From positions 14,269,368 through 14,333,367 of the forward strand of contig CM040453.1 of the NCBI GenBank assembly GCA_022749755.1: 64,000 bases of DNA, given 5' to 3'. The notes below the pieces were generated by a model. It saw only the letters and a program-made list of their open reading frames with translations. It did not search any database and had not been told where the DNA came from. This document shows, one piece after another, positions 11,670-23,435 of this stretch. Within the stretch, counting starts at the first letter, position 1; each line of letters opens with the position of its first letter. A program made the translations under genes and the position numbers. This DNA comes from Azadirachta indica (taxonomy: Eukaryota; Streptophyta; Magnoliopsida; Sapindales; Meliaceae).

Positions 11670-12830
11670 TGTTTAATAATAGAGAAATAGAGGCATCCTC
11701 TTCACAAAGAGGGGAAGAGTTTGGTGAATTTTACCAAACAATGAGAGAATTTGTTACTACTCTTCATAGATTCACTAGTAATTCACAAAACTAGGGTAAT
11801 AGTAATGGAGGTCAGAATATGTCAGTGTTGAGTGAATTTAAGAAACTCAATTCTTCAACTTTTAACGAGAAGTCTACTCCATTAATTGCTGAGGAATGAG
11901 TGGAACAAATTAACTAAATTTTGGATGCTATGCAAGCACCCAAAGGGATTTGGGTTAAACTTGCAACATTCCAATTGGTTGAGCAGGCAAATCATAAGTA
12001 GAATATTGGTAAGATTACAAAGTAGGAGGAAGAATGGACGTGAGATGCTTCAAAGAAGCCTTTATGGGTAAATATTTTCCTGAGGTATTTTGTGATGTCA
12101 TGTTAGATGAATTCATTTATCTAACTTAGGAGAATATGTCAGTGCCACAATATGAGGTAAGGATTGAAGCACTAAGTCGGTTTGTTACTTCAATGATTTT
12201 AAGGGAAAAAGACAAAATTAAGTGGTTTGTGAAAGGTTTAAAGCCATCACTACGACACAAACTTATAGTGTTGAACCTTCAGAATTATTCAGAAGTGGTT
12301 GAATGAGCTTTGATGATAGAGCAAGATGAAGAAGAGATTAACCAAATAGTGGAATCAAAGAAGAGAAATTTTGACCAAAAGCTTCCTAAGTGGGGAGAAA
12401 AAAGACAAATGAAGAGTCAGTCTTTTATTTGTGATAATTGAGATTCCCGCATGATACCAGGTGTGTGTTTTAAGTATAGGCAACAAGTCATCACTAAAAC
12501 ATATGTCTATGTTTAAGGAAGACACAAAACCAAGCAACCAGATCTATTTAAGGAAACACTTAAGATGACCAGAGGTCCCGCGTACCTTTAGATGTTTGTT
12601 TTAAATGTGGGGAACATGCCATTATCGAAACCAGTGTCTACGTTTGATGCAAACATTGAGTCAAATGACCAGCTTACATCAAAGAAATACTCAGTCAATC
12701 GTATAAAAAAGTTAGCAGGGTAGGTAGTAATAACAAAGAAATCATGAACAGTCAAAGAAGACCTAAAGTTTAGGGTAGAGCTTATGCTATCACTCAGGAT
12801 GTGGATTGACCAGATCATACTGTAGTAGAA
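11670..12830 (+). pseudogene. Gypsy gag remnant
   Basis: It starts near an ATG at 11670 (MFNNREIEASSSQRGEEF). Over several frames the region reads as a Ty3/gypsy capsid: LSEFKKLNSSTFNEKSTPL, PKGIWVKLATFQL, then FMGKYFPEVFRDVMLDEF, VPQYEVRIEALSRFV and KDKIKWFVKGLKPSLRHKL. A CFKCGEH zinc-knuckle remnant lies at about 12598-12620. Frameshifts and stops (for example in WVEQIN and at 12304) make it non-coding. It would have formed the capsid/nucleocapsid of the retrotransposon particle. Confidence 0.8.
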
Positions 12831-12839
12831 GTTATTTTT

Positions 12840-13215
12840 CTCTTATTCAATACCTGGGTTAGAATGTTGTTTGATTATAGTACTATACATTCCTTTATTT
12901 TAGCAGAACTTGTATCTTTCTTGGGCTTAGAGACTGAATCTTTAGAATATGAGTTGTCAGTTGGAACGTCTATTGGGGGTGGAATAAATTTAAATAGGAT
13001 GTGTCAAAATTGTGAAATTGATGTAGATGGTTATAAAGTCACATTTGGGTTAATTGTGATGAAAATGGTGTATTATGATGTAATATTAGATATGGATCGG
13101 TTATCATATTTTCATGCCACTATAGATTGTCAAAGAAAAAGGGTAACTATTAAACTCCCTAATGGCGAAAGGTTTCATATCTTTGGAGGTATAGGGAATA
13201 ATCATCATTGAACCT
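12840..13215 (+). pseudogene. Gypsy aspartic protease remnant
   Basis: The frame at 12864-13211 shows the retropepsin-like pattern. The catalytic loop is MLFDYSTIHSFI where D-S/T-G-A-T-HSFI is expected, so the Asp is kept but the following Gly is not. Later motifs are YYDVILDMDRLSYFHATIDC, corresponding to the family's DVILGMDWLxxxxAxIDC, and KRVTIKLPNGE. The substituted G and W positions suggest an inactive enzyme. Confidence 0.82.
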
Positions 13216-13249
13216 ACATTGGCTATAATGAACATAAAGATTATTTAAG

Positions 13250-13980
13250 AGGGCTAGTGAGTTTGATGAGTTATGATACCAATGATTCAGTAACTCCAAC
13301 TGTTCTAATAATTGATGAGTTTCAAGATTTATTTTCTGATGATTTACTCGAATTACCCCTTAAGAGAGAAGTAGATTTTACTATTGAGATGTATCCAGCT
13401 ATCTCATCAATTTCAGTAACCGCTCATAGAATGGCACTAGCTAAACTACAAGAGTTAAAGATTCAGTTGTAGGAGTTACTGGATAAAGGGTTTATTTGAT
13501 TCTTCTCCTTGGGGAGTATCGGTTTTATTTGCTAAAAAGAAGGATAAGAGTTTGAGGTTATGTGTGGACTACAAACAATTGAATTGGATAACAGTGAAGA
13601 ACAAATATCATTTGCCCAAAATTGATGACTTAATTGATCAGCTACATGGTTCAAGATACTTTTCGACGATTGATCTACGATCTGGTTACCATCAGTTGAG
13701 AGTTAGAGAAGAAGATATCCCAAAGACGGCTTTCCATACTAAATATAAATATTTTAAATTTGTAGTGATGCTATTGGATTTAATCAATGCTCGTGTAGTA
13801 TTTATGAATCTGATGCATAGAGTTTTTTACCCTTACCTTAATCAGTTTGTGGTAGTGTTTCTCGACAATATTTTAATATATTCTAAATCAGGGGAAAAAC
13901 ATGAACAATACTTGCACATTACTTTACAAGTGTTGAGGGAACATAATTTATATGCAAAATGGAGTAAATGTAAGTTCTGA
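13250..13980 (+). pseudogene. Gypsy reverse transcriptase remnant
   Basis: The start is recognisable as DEFQDLFSDDLLELPLKREVDF. The RT palm follows: [55 protein letters not shown] and [20 protein letters not shown]. The catalytic F-V/I-D-D box reads FLDN (Asp 13864-13866, Asn 13867-13869), so the second catalytic Asp is lost. A stop at about 13470 and a frameshift at 13490-13500 split the frame. The fingers and palm are otherwise well preserved. Confidence 0.88.
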
Positions 13981-14840
13981 ATGATTGAGGTTAAATTTCT
14001 TTGATATGTGGTGTCAAACGAAGGTATTTTTGTAAATTCTGCTAAGGTGGAGGCAATGCTTAACTGGAATAGGTAAAAGAATGTGTCAGATATTAGAAGT
14101 TTCCTAGGTCTAGTAGAATATTACCATAAATTTATGAAAAACTTCTCTTGAATAACAGTATCTTTGACTTAATTAATTAGAAAAGAGGTGAAATTTGAGT
14201 GGAATGATAAATGTGAGCAAGCCTTTGCAGAGTTGAAAAATCGTTTGGCCTCAGCCCTAGTTTTAATTATTCTTGAACAACATGTAGGATATACAGTTTA
14301 TTGTAATACTTCACATGTGGATCTTGGTTATGTTTTAATGTAGTCAAGGTGAGTAGTTATGTATGGTTTATGCCAACTGAAAGCTCATAAGCAAAACTAT
14401 CCTACATATGACTTAGAATTTGATGCCATTGTATTTGTATTAAAGATATAAAAATATTATTTGTACGGTGAAAAATTTGAAGTATTCTCAAATCATAAAA
14501 GTCTTAAATGTCTTTTTATTCAGAAAGATTTTAACTTAAGGTAGATAAGGTGGATAGAATACCTATAAGATTATGATTTCACTTTATATTATCATTAAGG
14601 CAAGACTAATGTGATAAGTGATGCTTTGAGTAGGAAATCTTAGGGCATGTTTACAAGATTTTCCTGTTATAGGTGAAAGATGTGTAATGATTTAGAGGCT
14701 TTTGATTTGAGGATTAATGAATTAGGAAGCCAATCCTTTTTATTCAACCTAGTAGCCCACCTTACCATCCTTTAAAAGGTGATTATTGCTCAACAAAGTG
14801 ATATTGAAGCTGAGTTAGTACGAGTCAAGTTAGAGAATGG
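13980..14840 (+). pseudogene. Gypsy RNase H and linker remnant
   Basis: Following the RT, with several stops: DIRSFLGLVEYYHKFMKNFS, EVKFEWNDKCEQAFAELKNR, HVGYTVYCNTSHVDLGYVLM (family CDAS written CNTS, so the first catalytic Asp is lost), QNYPTYDLEFDAIVFVLKI, SNHKSLKCLFIQKDFNLR and KTNVISDALSRKS. Linker sequence continues to about 14840, where similarity to gypsy stops abruptly at the junction with the LINE fragment. Confidence 0.85.
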
Positions 14841-16500
14841 TAAGGCCATAAATCAGAACAAAAAAACTCGAGTTTAAATTGAGAAGCAAGTAGCTATCCT
14901 TGAAAAACTACTGCACACTTGCCACTATGTCCTTCCTAGAGATATCCTAGCAGCCTTGAGAAAAGGCAGCTGGAAACCCATCAAGACCTGGCACATTTGC
15001 TGGGTCCATTTGGAAGACGACTCCGTGAATTTCACTATAGCTAGCGACTAAAATTAAAGCCATATTGTCCTCCGAGATAATGATATATAGAATAAGTTCG
15101 CATAACTGAACTGTATTACCCTCCTCCTCATTAGCAGCAACGTACAAATTACTGTAGAAAGCAACTACATGATCTGAGATCCTATCAATATCATCACACC
15201 ACAACTTGTCAATGATCAATGAAGAAAGCCAGTTTCTGGGTTGTCGGATTTTAACATAAGTATGAAAAAGATTGGAACTCCTGTCACCCTCTTTTAACCA
15301 TTTCACCCAAAATTTGTCTCGCAATAAGAAATCTAAACCATAACCGTATGTAATAACTCTTCTTCAGCCTGAGTTTCTTCCAAAAACAAAGAATAAACTG
15401 GCTCCTCAACGAAACTCTGTTGTATTCGCACCAACTTCTCATAGGCATTTGAAACTTTTTCATGAACATTATTGAAGACAGATTTACTCCAATCCTTCAA
15501 CCTGGCCTTTAAAAGCTTCAATTTCTTTATTCGTATGAACATATAACAGCCATGCATAAGAAGAGAAAACCACACTGTAGCCACTTTCTTAAAATCTGCA
15601 TGATAGAACCATATGAAGTGAAACTGAAAAGGCTTAGGATGACCTGCATCAAATGTTAAGCCGATGATAACCAAAAGAGAGTGATCCGAGAATAAATAAG
15701 GCAATATATGGCAATTGGTCAAATTCCAAGAATCCAACTAAAAAGTGTTATAAAGAGTTTTATCCAGTAACCGCTCCATGCGATCAATGCCACTATGAGT
15801 GCAAGCCCAAGAAAACTTTAATCCACTAGAAGGCAGACGAAGAAAATGACAGTTATGTATAAAGCCCTGAAAATCAGCACAAGAAAGATAACCTAGCAAG
15901 CCCCCTGAGCACCCAATGTGGCATTAAAGTCTCCAGCTAATAACCAAGGACCACCAAGATTGTGCGAATGAGTAACCACCTCTGACCAAAGATGCTTACA
16001 GGAAGTATAGTAAAAAAAAACAAAAGCAAAGGAAACATAACAAATTATACTCTTAAAATTGGATTTGATAGTAAATTGTTAATCACCATAAGAGACCACA
16101 TCCATAATTATAGACTCTTTACACAGAATCCAAAGTTTGGGACAAACATTTGTCGAGACTGCTACCAAAGAGTAGTGAAGTGCTCACCAATAAGAAGAAG
16201 GAATTTTGTCAAAATCAACCATTGGTTCTGTAATAGCCACAAGAAAAAGGTGATGAATGTGACAAAGATTGGTTAATTCATTTCGGGAAGCAGGGTTAGC
16301 CAAACCCCTTATATTCCATGTTATAATCTTCATCAATCCTCTTTTGTTTAGCCTTGAGCCGTTTTTGCTGAGATTTAGACATCACAATGTGGAAACAATC
16401 TTCCACTGGGGGTTTTTCGAGAACACTTGCAACCCGACGAAGTTCCTTGTTCAATAGCGAATCCTCAACATCCATATGGTGGATATAATTATATGCAAAC
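14840..16500 (-). mobile_element. L1-type LINE fragment, truncated at both ends
   Basis: Minus-strand non-LTR retrotransposon. Reading 5' to 3' on the minus strand: the end of an ORF1-like region (KSQQKRLKAKQKRIDEDY, near 16320-16370); the endonuclease start (TWNIRGLANPASRNEL, near 16265-16315); the endonuclease C-terminus (LFSDHSLLVI and KPFQFHFIWFYHADFKKV, 15580-15700); the linker WVKWLKEGDRSSNLFH (about 15265-15315); and the RT start (VPGLDGFPAAF, then ASVQ and LLLNLNSSF) running to about 14845. There it joins gypsy RNase H linker sequence. All the RT core and the 3' end are missing, unlike normal 5' truncation, so this is a broken fragment. Many stops are present. Confidence 0.82.
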
Positions 16501-17155
16501 AACTAAGTGTAACGATGCGTATTTAATGTAAACTAAACTATATAAGTTTAATTAATTTTTTTTTGAGTTTTTACATAATTTTAATTAAGAATAAAATCAG
16601 AAGTATAAAATAAACAGTTTTAACAAAGTGTGTCTCATAAAAAAATTTTAATTCTGATATACAATTTTCTTGTCTAATTAGGATTTTTATTTGAATATGA
16701 TCTAGTTTGTTATTTTTCAAGGGGTCATAGTCTAGGTTTAATTGCTTTTTTGATGAAAATATATTATTTATGTAAGATTATAATTTATACTCAAAAATTA
16801 ATCTTATTATTCATCAAACTACTCAAACCCTACTAACTTAAGCATTGAAGAGTAGTAGCCAGTGAAAAATCCAACGCCTACCATTTAATTTGTGTGGTTG
16901 TATAGTAAAGTTTGATGACCAGAGTCGTTGCCTGCATTAGGCTTCCTCTTGAAAATAACAAATCTTGTTATTGTGGCGATCAAACTCATGTAAATCTCAT
17001 AGCAACTATATTCCTAGAAGCTTTAAGAATATGCCTTATGATTACAAAGATCCATATTATACCATTCTCTATATGTTTACATTTTATGAGTGTTGATAAC
17101 TGCAATCTGTTGTTTTCAATTAATACAGTAATTTCGAGGATATTCTTTTAACAAG
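16501..17155. other. AT-rich filler between LINE fragment and organelle-like block
   Basis: No recognisable domain or terminal repeat. It may be further degraded LINE 5' sequence or separate inserted DNA. Confidence 0.4.
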
Positions 17156-17159
17156 GTAA

Positions 17160-19140
17160 CTAAATATATATATAAAAATAATAAATAAGATAAGATTAAG
17201 CCTGACGCTTTGAGACATGACTTTAAAGCAAATCTTGGGGAATGCGGGATTCGGGAATAATAACTTGGGTTAGGCCTCAACTTCAGGTTCAAAAGTTGGT
17301 TTTTCTCCCCAAAAAGCTGACATAACGATTTTATGTTAAAAAGAAATATGATAATGTAAAAAATTAGGTGCAGATACATAAAAATTCCCAAAAAAAAAGA
17401 AATTAAACGATAAGCAATGAAAAATAGATATAAGACAGGCAAAGAAAAACCTTTAGCAGAAATAGAAGTTCAGATTGCGAATTCAACACCATTAAATAGG
17501 GTGGACTGACCCCATTTCGTATTGACAAAAAACCAATGATCTTTCCAAGATTTATTTGAATTTGGGAAGTTGGGAACATGTTTTCATCTCTGGAATGCAT
17601 TGCTAGATAGTAAAACCTAGAATTTGGCTTCAGGGTAGTCCTCACCTTACACAGTCTTTGAAATTCTAAACTTAGGGTTCATTATAAATAGTCTTTTTTC
17701 TTAAGACATACATTCCAATTAGGGTTCTCCAAGAATTCAGAATCAACTAGCAAGGAGCTAAACCCAACTTACTCAGAATTCTAATAAAATATGCTTGAAA
17801 TGGTAATCTAAGACCGAGTTCAAATAAAATCTCAAAAAACGCAGTTCCCTTTGAGGGGGTTCATTAGCGTTTTATCTTGTTTTAAATAAAGATACCAAAT
17901 CTATCTCTTAGATCCCTAAGAGTTGACTTCCTAATAGAAGAGTATACAATCCTACTTATTAGATTATTCTCAGTATAATGAATAGAGAGATTTTTGAAAA
18001 GGAAGGTACCGATTACCCATTATCTAAAGAACATGTACCAACACCACTATTACTCGATACATCGGCATTATCAATTGTATCTCTGGGGTATTCCCACTCC
18101 TTTTATGCTTAGAACTACTGCTTACCTCAAGGGGTCGACATTTTAGTTTCTTCAAGGGCATTTTCTTATATACTTTTATTAGGTTTTTTCGGGTATGTTC
18201 GTCCAACTTATCCCGCAATTGGCAATTAGTCGAGGATGACTTTAAAGAACTTAGCAGTTTGCTCATAAGTAATCAGGCGAAACAAACCTTTGTAAAGAAT
18301 TACTCAGTCTCACCTAAAAAAACCGAAACATAAGAGAAACTAAAATCTAGATAGGTTAAAAGAAATAAACGGAAAGCAGAAGGAACAAGTGAGGGCATAG
18401 GTACCCCGAAATAGCATGAACAGAAGTAGCAACAAAACGGGCGGAGACAGAAGCCTTTAGCGAGTAAATCCTTTTTTAGTTTAAAATCAAAAGAAAGATA
18501 GGAGCAAGAATCTTAAATAAGGGTAGCGTGACTTTTATGTCATTGCTTTTACGTTAATCAATTTAAAATCCCATCAATTCTTCCTAGAGAAGAGAATAAC
18601 CATCCTATCAATTAAAATGAGCTTGCAGCCATTTCTTCGAGTAAGACAACCGCACAAAGCAGCCTAAAACCCAAAACTCTTTTTTAGAGTTTCAATATTT
18701 GCTATATATCACAAAATATTAAAATTGGAGACCCTTGTTACGTCATTTGCTTTCCCAAAGGCGTCGGCCTTATCAAAATTGGCAGCAAAATCGGCTTTCA
18801 ATTTTGAATGCCCAAAATAAGGAACTCAAGATAAGTTAACGTTAAGTGGGCCTTATTTTTTGTTGATATCATGTCAGATAAAGCTCACGTTACCTGTATC
18901 AGGCTGAGGCAGGCAAAGCCTAACGCAGGAACAATTTTTATTCTTCAGCTTAAGTGCTTTGGGTGGATAAAAGAAACCTAAGTCGGATTTTGGTATTCAT
19001 TAGAATTATAGTAAAATTATAACAAGAAAGAGTCTAATCGAACAAGGAAAAGAAAAAAACATAGTGACGAAATAAAGCAAAGAGAAGGCAGGTTTTTTCC
19101 TATATCCAAAAATTTTACCGATAAGCAAGTTCTAGGTATC
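17160..19140. other. Possible mitochondrial-DNA-like insertion (NUMT candidate)
   Basis: About 2 kb with base composition and phrase style visibly different from the surrounding AT-rich DNA: balanced purine/pyrimidine words, AAAG/GAAAG-rich tracts and moderate GC, with patches such as AACGGGCGGAGACAGAAGCC near 18436. These are typical of plant mitochondrial intergenic DNA. No mitochondrial gene could be named and the open frames (for example 18024-18266 minus) match nothing I know. This is a stylistic judgement only; it could instead be an unknown repeat. Confidence 0.3.
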
Positions 19141-19494
19141 AACAGATATATCAAAGGGATATTATGCTTTACTCCCTCACTTTTTTTTTTGGGAAAAAAT
19201 GAAACCCCCCTTAGTTTAGATCCTTTGTTAAATGTCCCCCAACTTTTTAAGAAATATTGAGATACCCTAAACTTTTTTTGTTGTTATAATTCTGTTAATA
19301 ATTAGGATATTTAAGTAAATTCAGTATAAATAAAATATTTAAAAACCCTAAAAGACGAAATTCTAATATTTCTTTATTCTTGGGATCGTCGATTTGAAAA
19401 ATCAGTTAACTCTCCTACGCTCTCTCGTCATTGCATCATTGGCATGAAACTTTCAGTAACGAAGCTGTAACCATGGCACTGACAACAAGGTGAG
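19141..19494. other. Short inserted segment with transposon-like end
   Basis: Contains GGGATATTATGCTTTACTCC (about 19158), a phrase of the type found at the ends of plant Mutator-like MITEs, then AT-rich DNA. A GC-richer piece at about 19380-19494 (GATCGTCGATTTG, CTCGTCATTGCATC) runs up to the resumption of gypsy integrase. No complete terminal inverted repeat was found. Confidence 0.3.
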
Positions 19495-20300
19495 CTATGA
19501 AAAGGTTTGAAGATAGCTTATCATCCTCAAATAGATGGTCAATTTGAAAGAATTCTCCAAATACTAGACGATATGCTTAGATCTTGTGCTTTAGATTTTC
19601 AAACCTCTTACGCTGAGCATTCACCTTTAATCGAATTTTCTTACAACAATAGTTACTAGACTAGTCTTGAAATGGTTTCTTTTGAGGTATTGTATGGTAG
19701 ACCATATCAATCTTCTATTTGTTGGGCAAAGATTGATGAGACATCAATTGTAGGACCTGAATTAGTAAGAGAAACTATTGAAAAAGTAAAGGTGATTAGA
19801 TAACGACTTCTTGTAACTCAAAACCGTCAGAAGAGTTACGCAGATCATAAACAAAGAACATTATAATTTGAAATGGGTGATCATATTTTCTTAAAAGTCA
19901 AACCTTATACCGAAATAGCTAGGTTCGGGAAGAGTGAGAAGCTGGCTCCAAGGTTTATTGGTCCTTTTGAGATTTTGGAACAAGTTGGTCAAGTATCTTA
20001 TAGATTAGCTTTACCTCCTCAGTTATTATAAATTCACGATATTTTTCATATCTTAATGCTTAAGAAGTATCAAACAGATCCTTCACATGTCTTGAAATGG
20101 AAAGACCTTACATTTAATGAAGACGCTTCTTATGAACAAAAGTCTGTTCAAATCCTTGATCATAAAGAACAAGTTCTTCGCAAAAAGATTATCTGATTGG
20201 TAAAGATTTTATGGCAACATTATAGAATGGAGGAAGTTACATGGCAACTTGAAGACTGAATGCGATCTCAATATCCAAAATTATTTTGATCGAATACGTA
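19495..20300 (+). pseudogene. Gypsy integrase C-terminal half with chromodomain-like tail
   Basis: The gypsy frame resumes within the integrase core at AYHPQIDGQFERILQILDDM; the Glu of FERI is the third catalytic acid. [26 protein letters not shown] and [15 protein letters not shown] (the GPY/F region) follow, then HDIFHILMLKKYQTDPSHVL, SVQILDHKEQVLRKK and ILWQHYRMEEVTWQLED, which correspond to the Tekay chromodomain-type tail. The zinc-binding N-terminus and the first two catalytic Asp residues are absent because of the intervening DNA. Several in-frame stops are present. Confidence 0.87.
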
Positions 20301-20321
20301 AATTTCGAGGATGAAATTTTC

Positions 20322-20337
20322 TTAAGGTAGGGAGACT
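20322..20337 (+). other. Polypurine tract of the gypsy element
   Basis: TTAAGGTAGGGAGACT directly precedes the right LTR start TGTAATACTC at 20338, the expected place for plus-strand priming. It is slightly degraded from an all-purine run. Confidence 0.7.
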
Positions 20338-23300
20338 TGTAATACTCAGATTTTTTTTATTAATGCATATACAAAGAAATTAAAAAAATATAATAATAAA
20401 AATAAAAATGTTAATTTGGAATAGATTATTTGATTATAGATGGATAAATTTATATTTTAAAAAAAAGGATTATTGGTACTAAGATTTTGTTGTGGATAAA
20501 AAGGTGAAAAATATAGAGTTCAAGGTTTGAACAGAATTGAGAATTAAAACATTTCTTTTTAATTTGCTTAATTGGTGAATAAAAAAAAGAAATGAAATGA
20601 CAAAAATGAATGAAAGGACAAGAAGGCATGTGACGATGTGTTGGCCTAATAAAAGAAAACTGCTACAACTTAAAGATTGTAACTTCCAAGTATAGGTTGT
20701 CTCAAGTAATAAAATTCGAAAGTCCGAGTGTCGGTCCACAGGGAATACGTTATATAAGGTCCACAAATCCAATGTCCAAATATGATGAAAATAAAATGAA
20801 TTTGTTATTTGTTAAATGTAAATTTAATATGATTAATTATTAGGGCATTAGGGATTCATTTTGTTGATAATTATAGAAATCATTCTTTACTCATCTTTTT
20901 TAACCCAATTAAGAATTACTTAATAGATAATTTTAATTGGAAGATAAATATATTGAAATACATCACAATGCCTCTTTTAAGAAAAGATAATAAAATAAAA
21001 TAAAATATTAATCATTCAATTTATTTGTGAAAAATATAACATACCTTATTCTTGGTTTGTAGAAAATGTGCAAGCATTCAGTGTACCTTTTGTTAACAAT
21101 GAATCAAGCCTCCTAACAAACCAAAACACTTTTAAGAAATATAATTCACTCAATTGAAAAGATTTTGCATTGAGCACAACTTAGAATGATAAAAGAACAA
21201 TGCTATAAAATCAACAAAATTACACCCTTAGCCCTAATTTCTAATTTAGAAAGACATTATTTAATTGAAGTTTAAATTACAAAAAGAAAAAAGAAATGGT
21301 AAAAAAAATGATCTCCCTCCTCACTTCCACAACTTCCTTTATATAGGTAAAACAAAAGACATTTTACATGTGTGAATATAATTTTTTCAATTTCCAATTA
21401 ATCACGCTCTACCAACTTCCAACATATCTTTGACCATGAAAACCACCGAATTTTATAAAATAGCTTTCTTCAAAGTTGTAGGTGGATGACTCATCTTTCT
21501 AATGGTCTATATCTCACCCTTATTTCCATTTTAGACCGTGAGTTGTGTTGAAAATAGGTAGAGATGTTTAAGTCACATTTCCCCACCACCCTTTTAGAAT
21601 GATAGCTCTTTTTGGTAACTGACCAGTTGAAATTTGAAAAAGTGTAAAACATAAATGATTTAGATCCCTTTCTCATCTTTCTAGGTCATCAAATCATATA
21701 ATTTTTCATTAGGTATTTAGAGAGATACGGCCTAAATACAGAAGCATGTTGGGCTGATTCAAAGATGCGCTTGAGTTCTGTTGAAGCCCAATTTTGTCCT
21801 ATTAATTGCTCGAACTGGTCCAACCTTTGGCTTACAAAGTTGTGAAATGATGAGTTTATGTTTGTCCAGCCCTAGAATCGTATCAATTGATATTTTAGAT
21901 TGAAAAATATGCTCATTATATGAAACCTGCACAAAACCGACTATTTAATCCAATTCATGTTTTATAATTCAATATAAAGGAATATGCTTCATTATTGGGG
22001 AATAGAAGGACATTATTAAGTGTAAATCATAATATTTCTCTTGATAAACCTACACTTTTAAACATTCATCAAAAACCAAATGTTGAATGGTGAGGCGGTG
22101 GGTGTTTTGTGTAAATCTAAGCCTTACTTTTGTTTATTATAAAAGGAAAATTGAAAGCCAAAGTTTTGAACCCGAGAAAAAAGGAGAAAGAAAGAAAGAA
22201 GATTCGGTTTGAATTTATATTTTTAGATGATTGATTTTGATTTTAAAAATTAGTAAATTATATAATTTAGTTGTAGAAATTTAAATTGTTAGTGTATAAA
22301 TATTTGTTTAAATACATATATATATATATACATAATTTTAGATGATTAAGTTTGGATCATTATTCATTATCATTTGTTAATTAATATTAGGAGGTGATTG
22401 GAAAGAGGAGGAGAAATCAACAGAAACATAGAATTGTCACACATTTAGGAGATAGGTATTTATATATATTTGATGAATTTCGATTTTAAAATTGAAAAGT
22501 AAAGTGTTTTATTGTAGTTAATATTTTGATAAATGTGTATGAAATTTCTGAATTATCACGTGTTGATCCAATTAATTATTTTCATATTGAATTTAATTAG
22601 TAATTATCATATGAATGTTATATTTACCAATACAGTGAGAAAATTGTATCAACACATGTTATACTTTTATAAATGTATGATTTATATAGAAATGTTATAA
22701 AATAATTTGATTAATAAAAATGTGATGGGCATGGTTGTTATTGTAATATGGCATCGATGCTTGGGCTGATAGCTCATGCGAATAATGTCCCTAAAAGTTG
22801 TTTTTTATGGGGTGAAGATCCTTGAAAATAATGCCCCTAAAGTACGTATTGACAGTTTTTTAAGCAGCAGTTCTTCGGAATAATGCCGATAGAGTACGCA
22901 AGTACAAAATTTATGAAAATGTTTTTTATAATGTAATTAATGTGTTTTACGTTGTTTAGATGCATATATTGAAATTAAAATTTTAACTTGATATTCTACT
23001 ACACTCTTGTTAGAAATTAAAAAGTGTTTTTATATTCAAATTTATTTATTACAAATTTTAAAACTGTCTTTGTATATAAATATCTATGGGACATTAGTTC
23101 ATCCCTATTTTTCAGGTTTAGACAATGATGGAGATTTGTAAGTAAAAAATAAATGATACTTCAGGATCAAGATTTTGCTCTTTTGAAATTATGTGTAATT
23201 ATAGGAGTAAGATTTTATAATATATGGTTTTGATATAATTTCTATACTTGTACTTGGATTTTAAAAATTATAGAACAAATTATATTTTTTTTAAGTAATG

Positions 23301-23435
23301 GAATAAAACAGTTAGTGTTTACTTTTATTGAAAGTATTTAAAGTAAACTTTTAAAACTTACAGGATTACATATTTGATATATACTACATTATAATAAAAA
23401 TTCTGTTGAAATTTTTTAAAATTAAGGATGTTACA
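20338..23435 (+). repeat. Right LTR of the gypsy element, interrupted by a solo LTR
   Basis: It begins TGTAATACTC and ends GGATGTTACA, so it has TG...CA ends and a short imperfect inverted repeat (TGTAATA/TGTTACA). Without the 20661-22071 insertion it would be about 1.69 kb. It is colinear with 9959-10905 of the left LTR, with many substitutions. The distal part (about 22655-23435) is unique to this copy. Confidence 0.85.
20661..22071. mobile_element. Solo LTR (1411 bp) nested in the gypsy right LTR
   Basis: It begins TGCTACAACTT and ends ATTCATCA, and is flanked by perfect AAAAC duplications (20656-20660 and 22072-22076). The left LTR gives the uninterrupted sequence (GGCCTAATA, A-run, ATCAAATGTTGAATGG). 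TG...CA ends plus a 5-bp target duplication without any internal region define a solo LTR. A conserved phrase near 20700-20745 (GTCTCAAGTAATAAAATTCG, GTCGGTCCACAGGGAA) resembles the LTR/leader boundary of some plant gypsy lineages read on the opposite strand. The lineage is not settled. Confidence 0.8.

Larger units (their letters stand above)
9959..23435 (+). mobile_element. Decayed Ty3/gypsy chromovirus (Tekay/Del-like) with nested insertions
   Basis: A plus-strand LTR retrotransposon in the order LTR, gag, protease, RT, RNase H, [foreign DNA], integrase C-terminus, polypurine tract, LTR. The LTR ends are TGTACTGCTCAG (left, 9959), TGTAATACTCAG (20338) and GGATGTTACA (right end, 23435). Flanking pentamers are GTAGG (9954-9958) and ATAGG (23436-23440), a probable target duplication with one mismatch. 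The RT, RNase H and post-integrase region (HVLKWKDLTFNEDASYEQ) follow the Del/Tekay pattern. Many stops, lost catalytic residues and LTR divergence show an old, immobile copy. The left LTR lacks its distal third, and no primer-binding site is visible. Confidence 0.88.

Noticed and set aside
14947..15737. Minus-strand frames as an independent host gene
   Set aside because: Motifs WLKEGDRSSNLFH and SDHSLLVI identify them as LINE ORF2 remnants.
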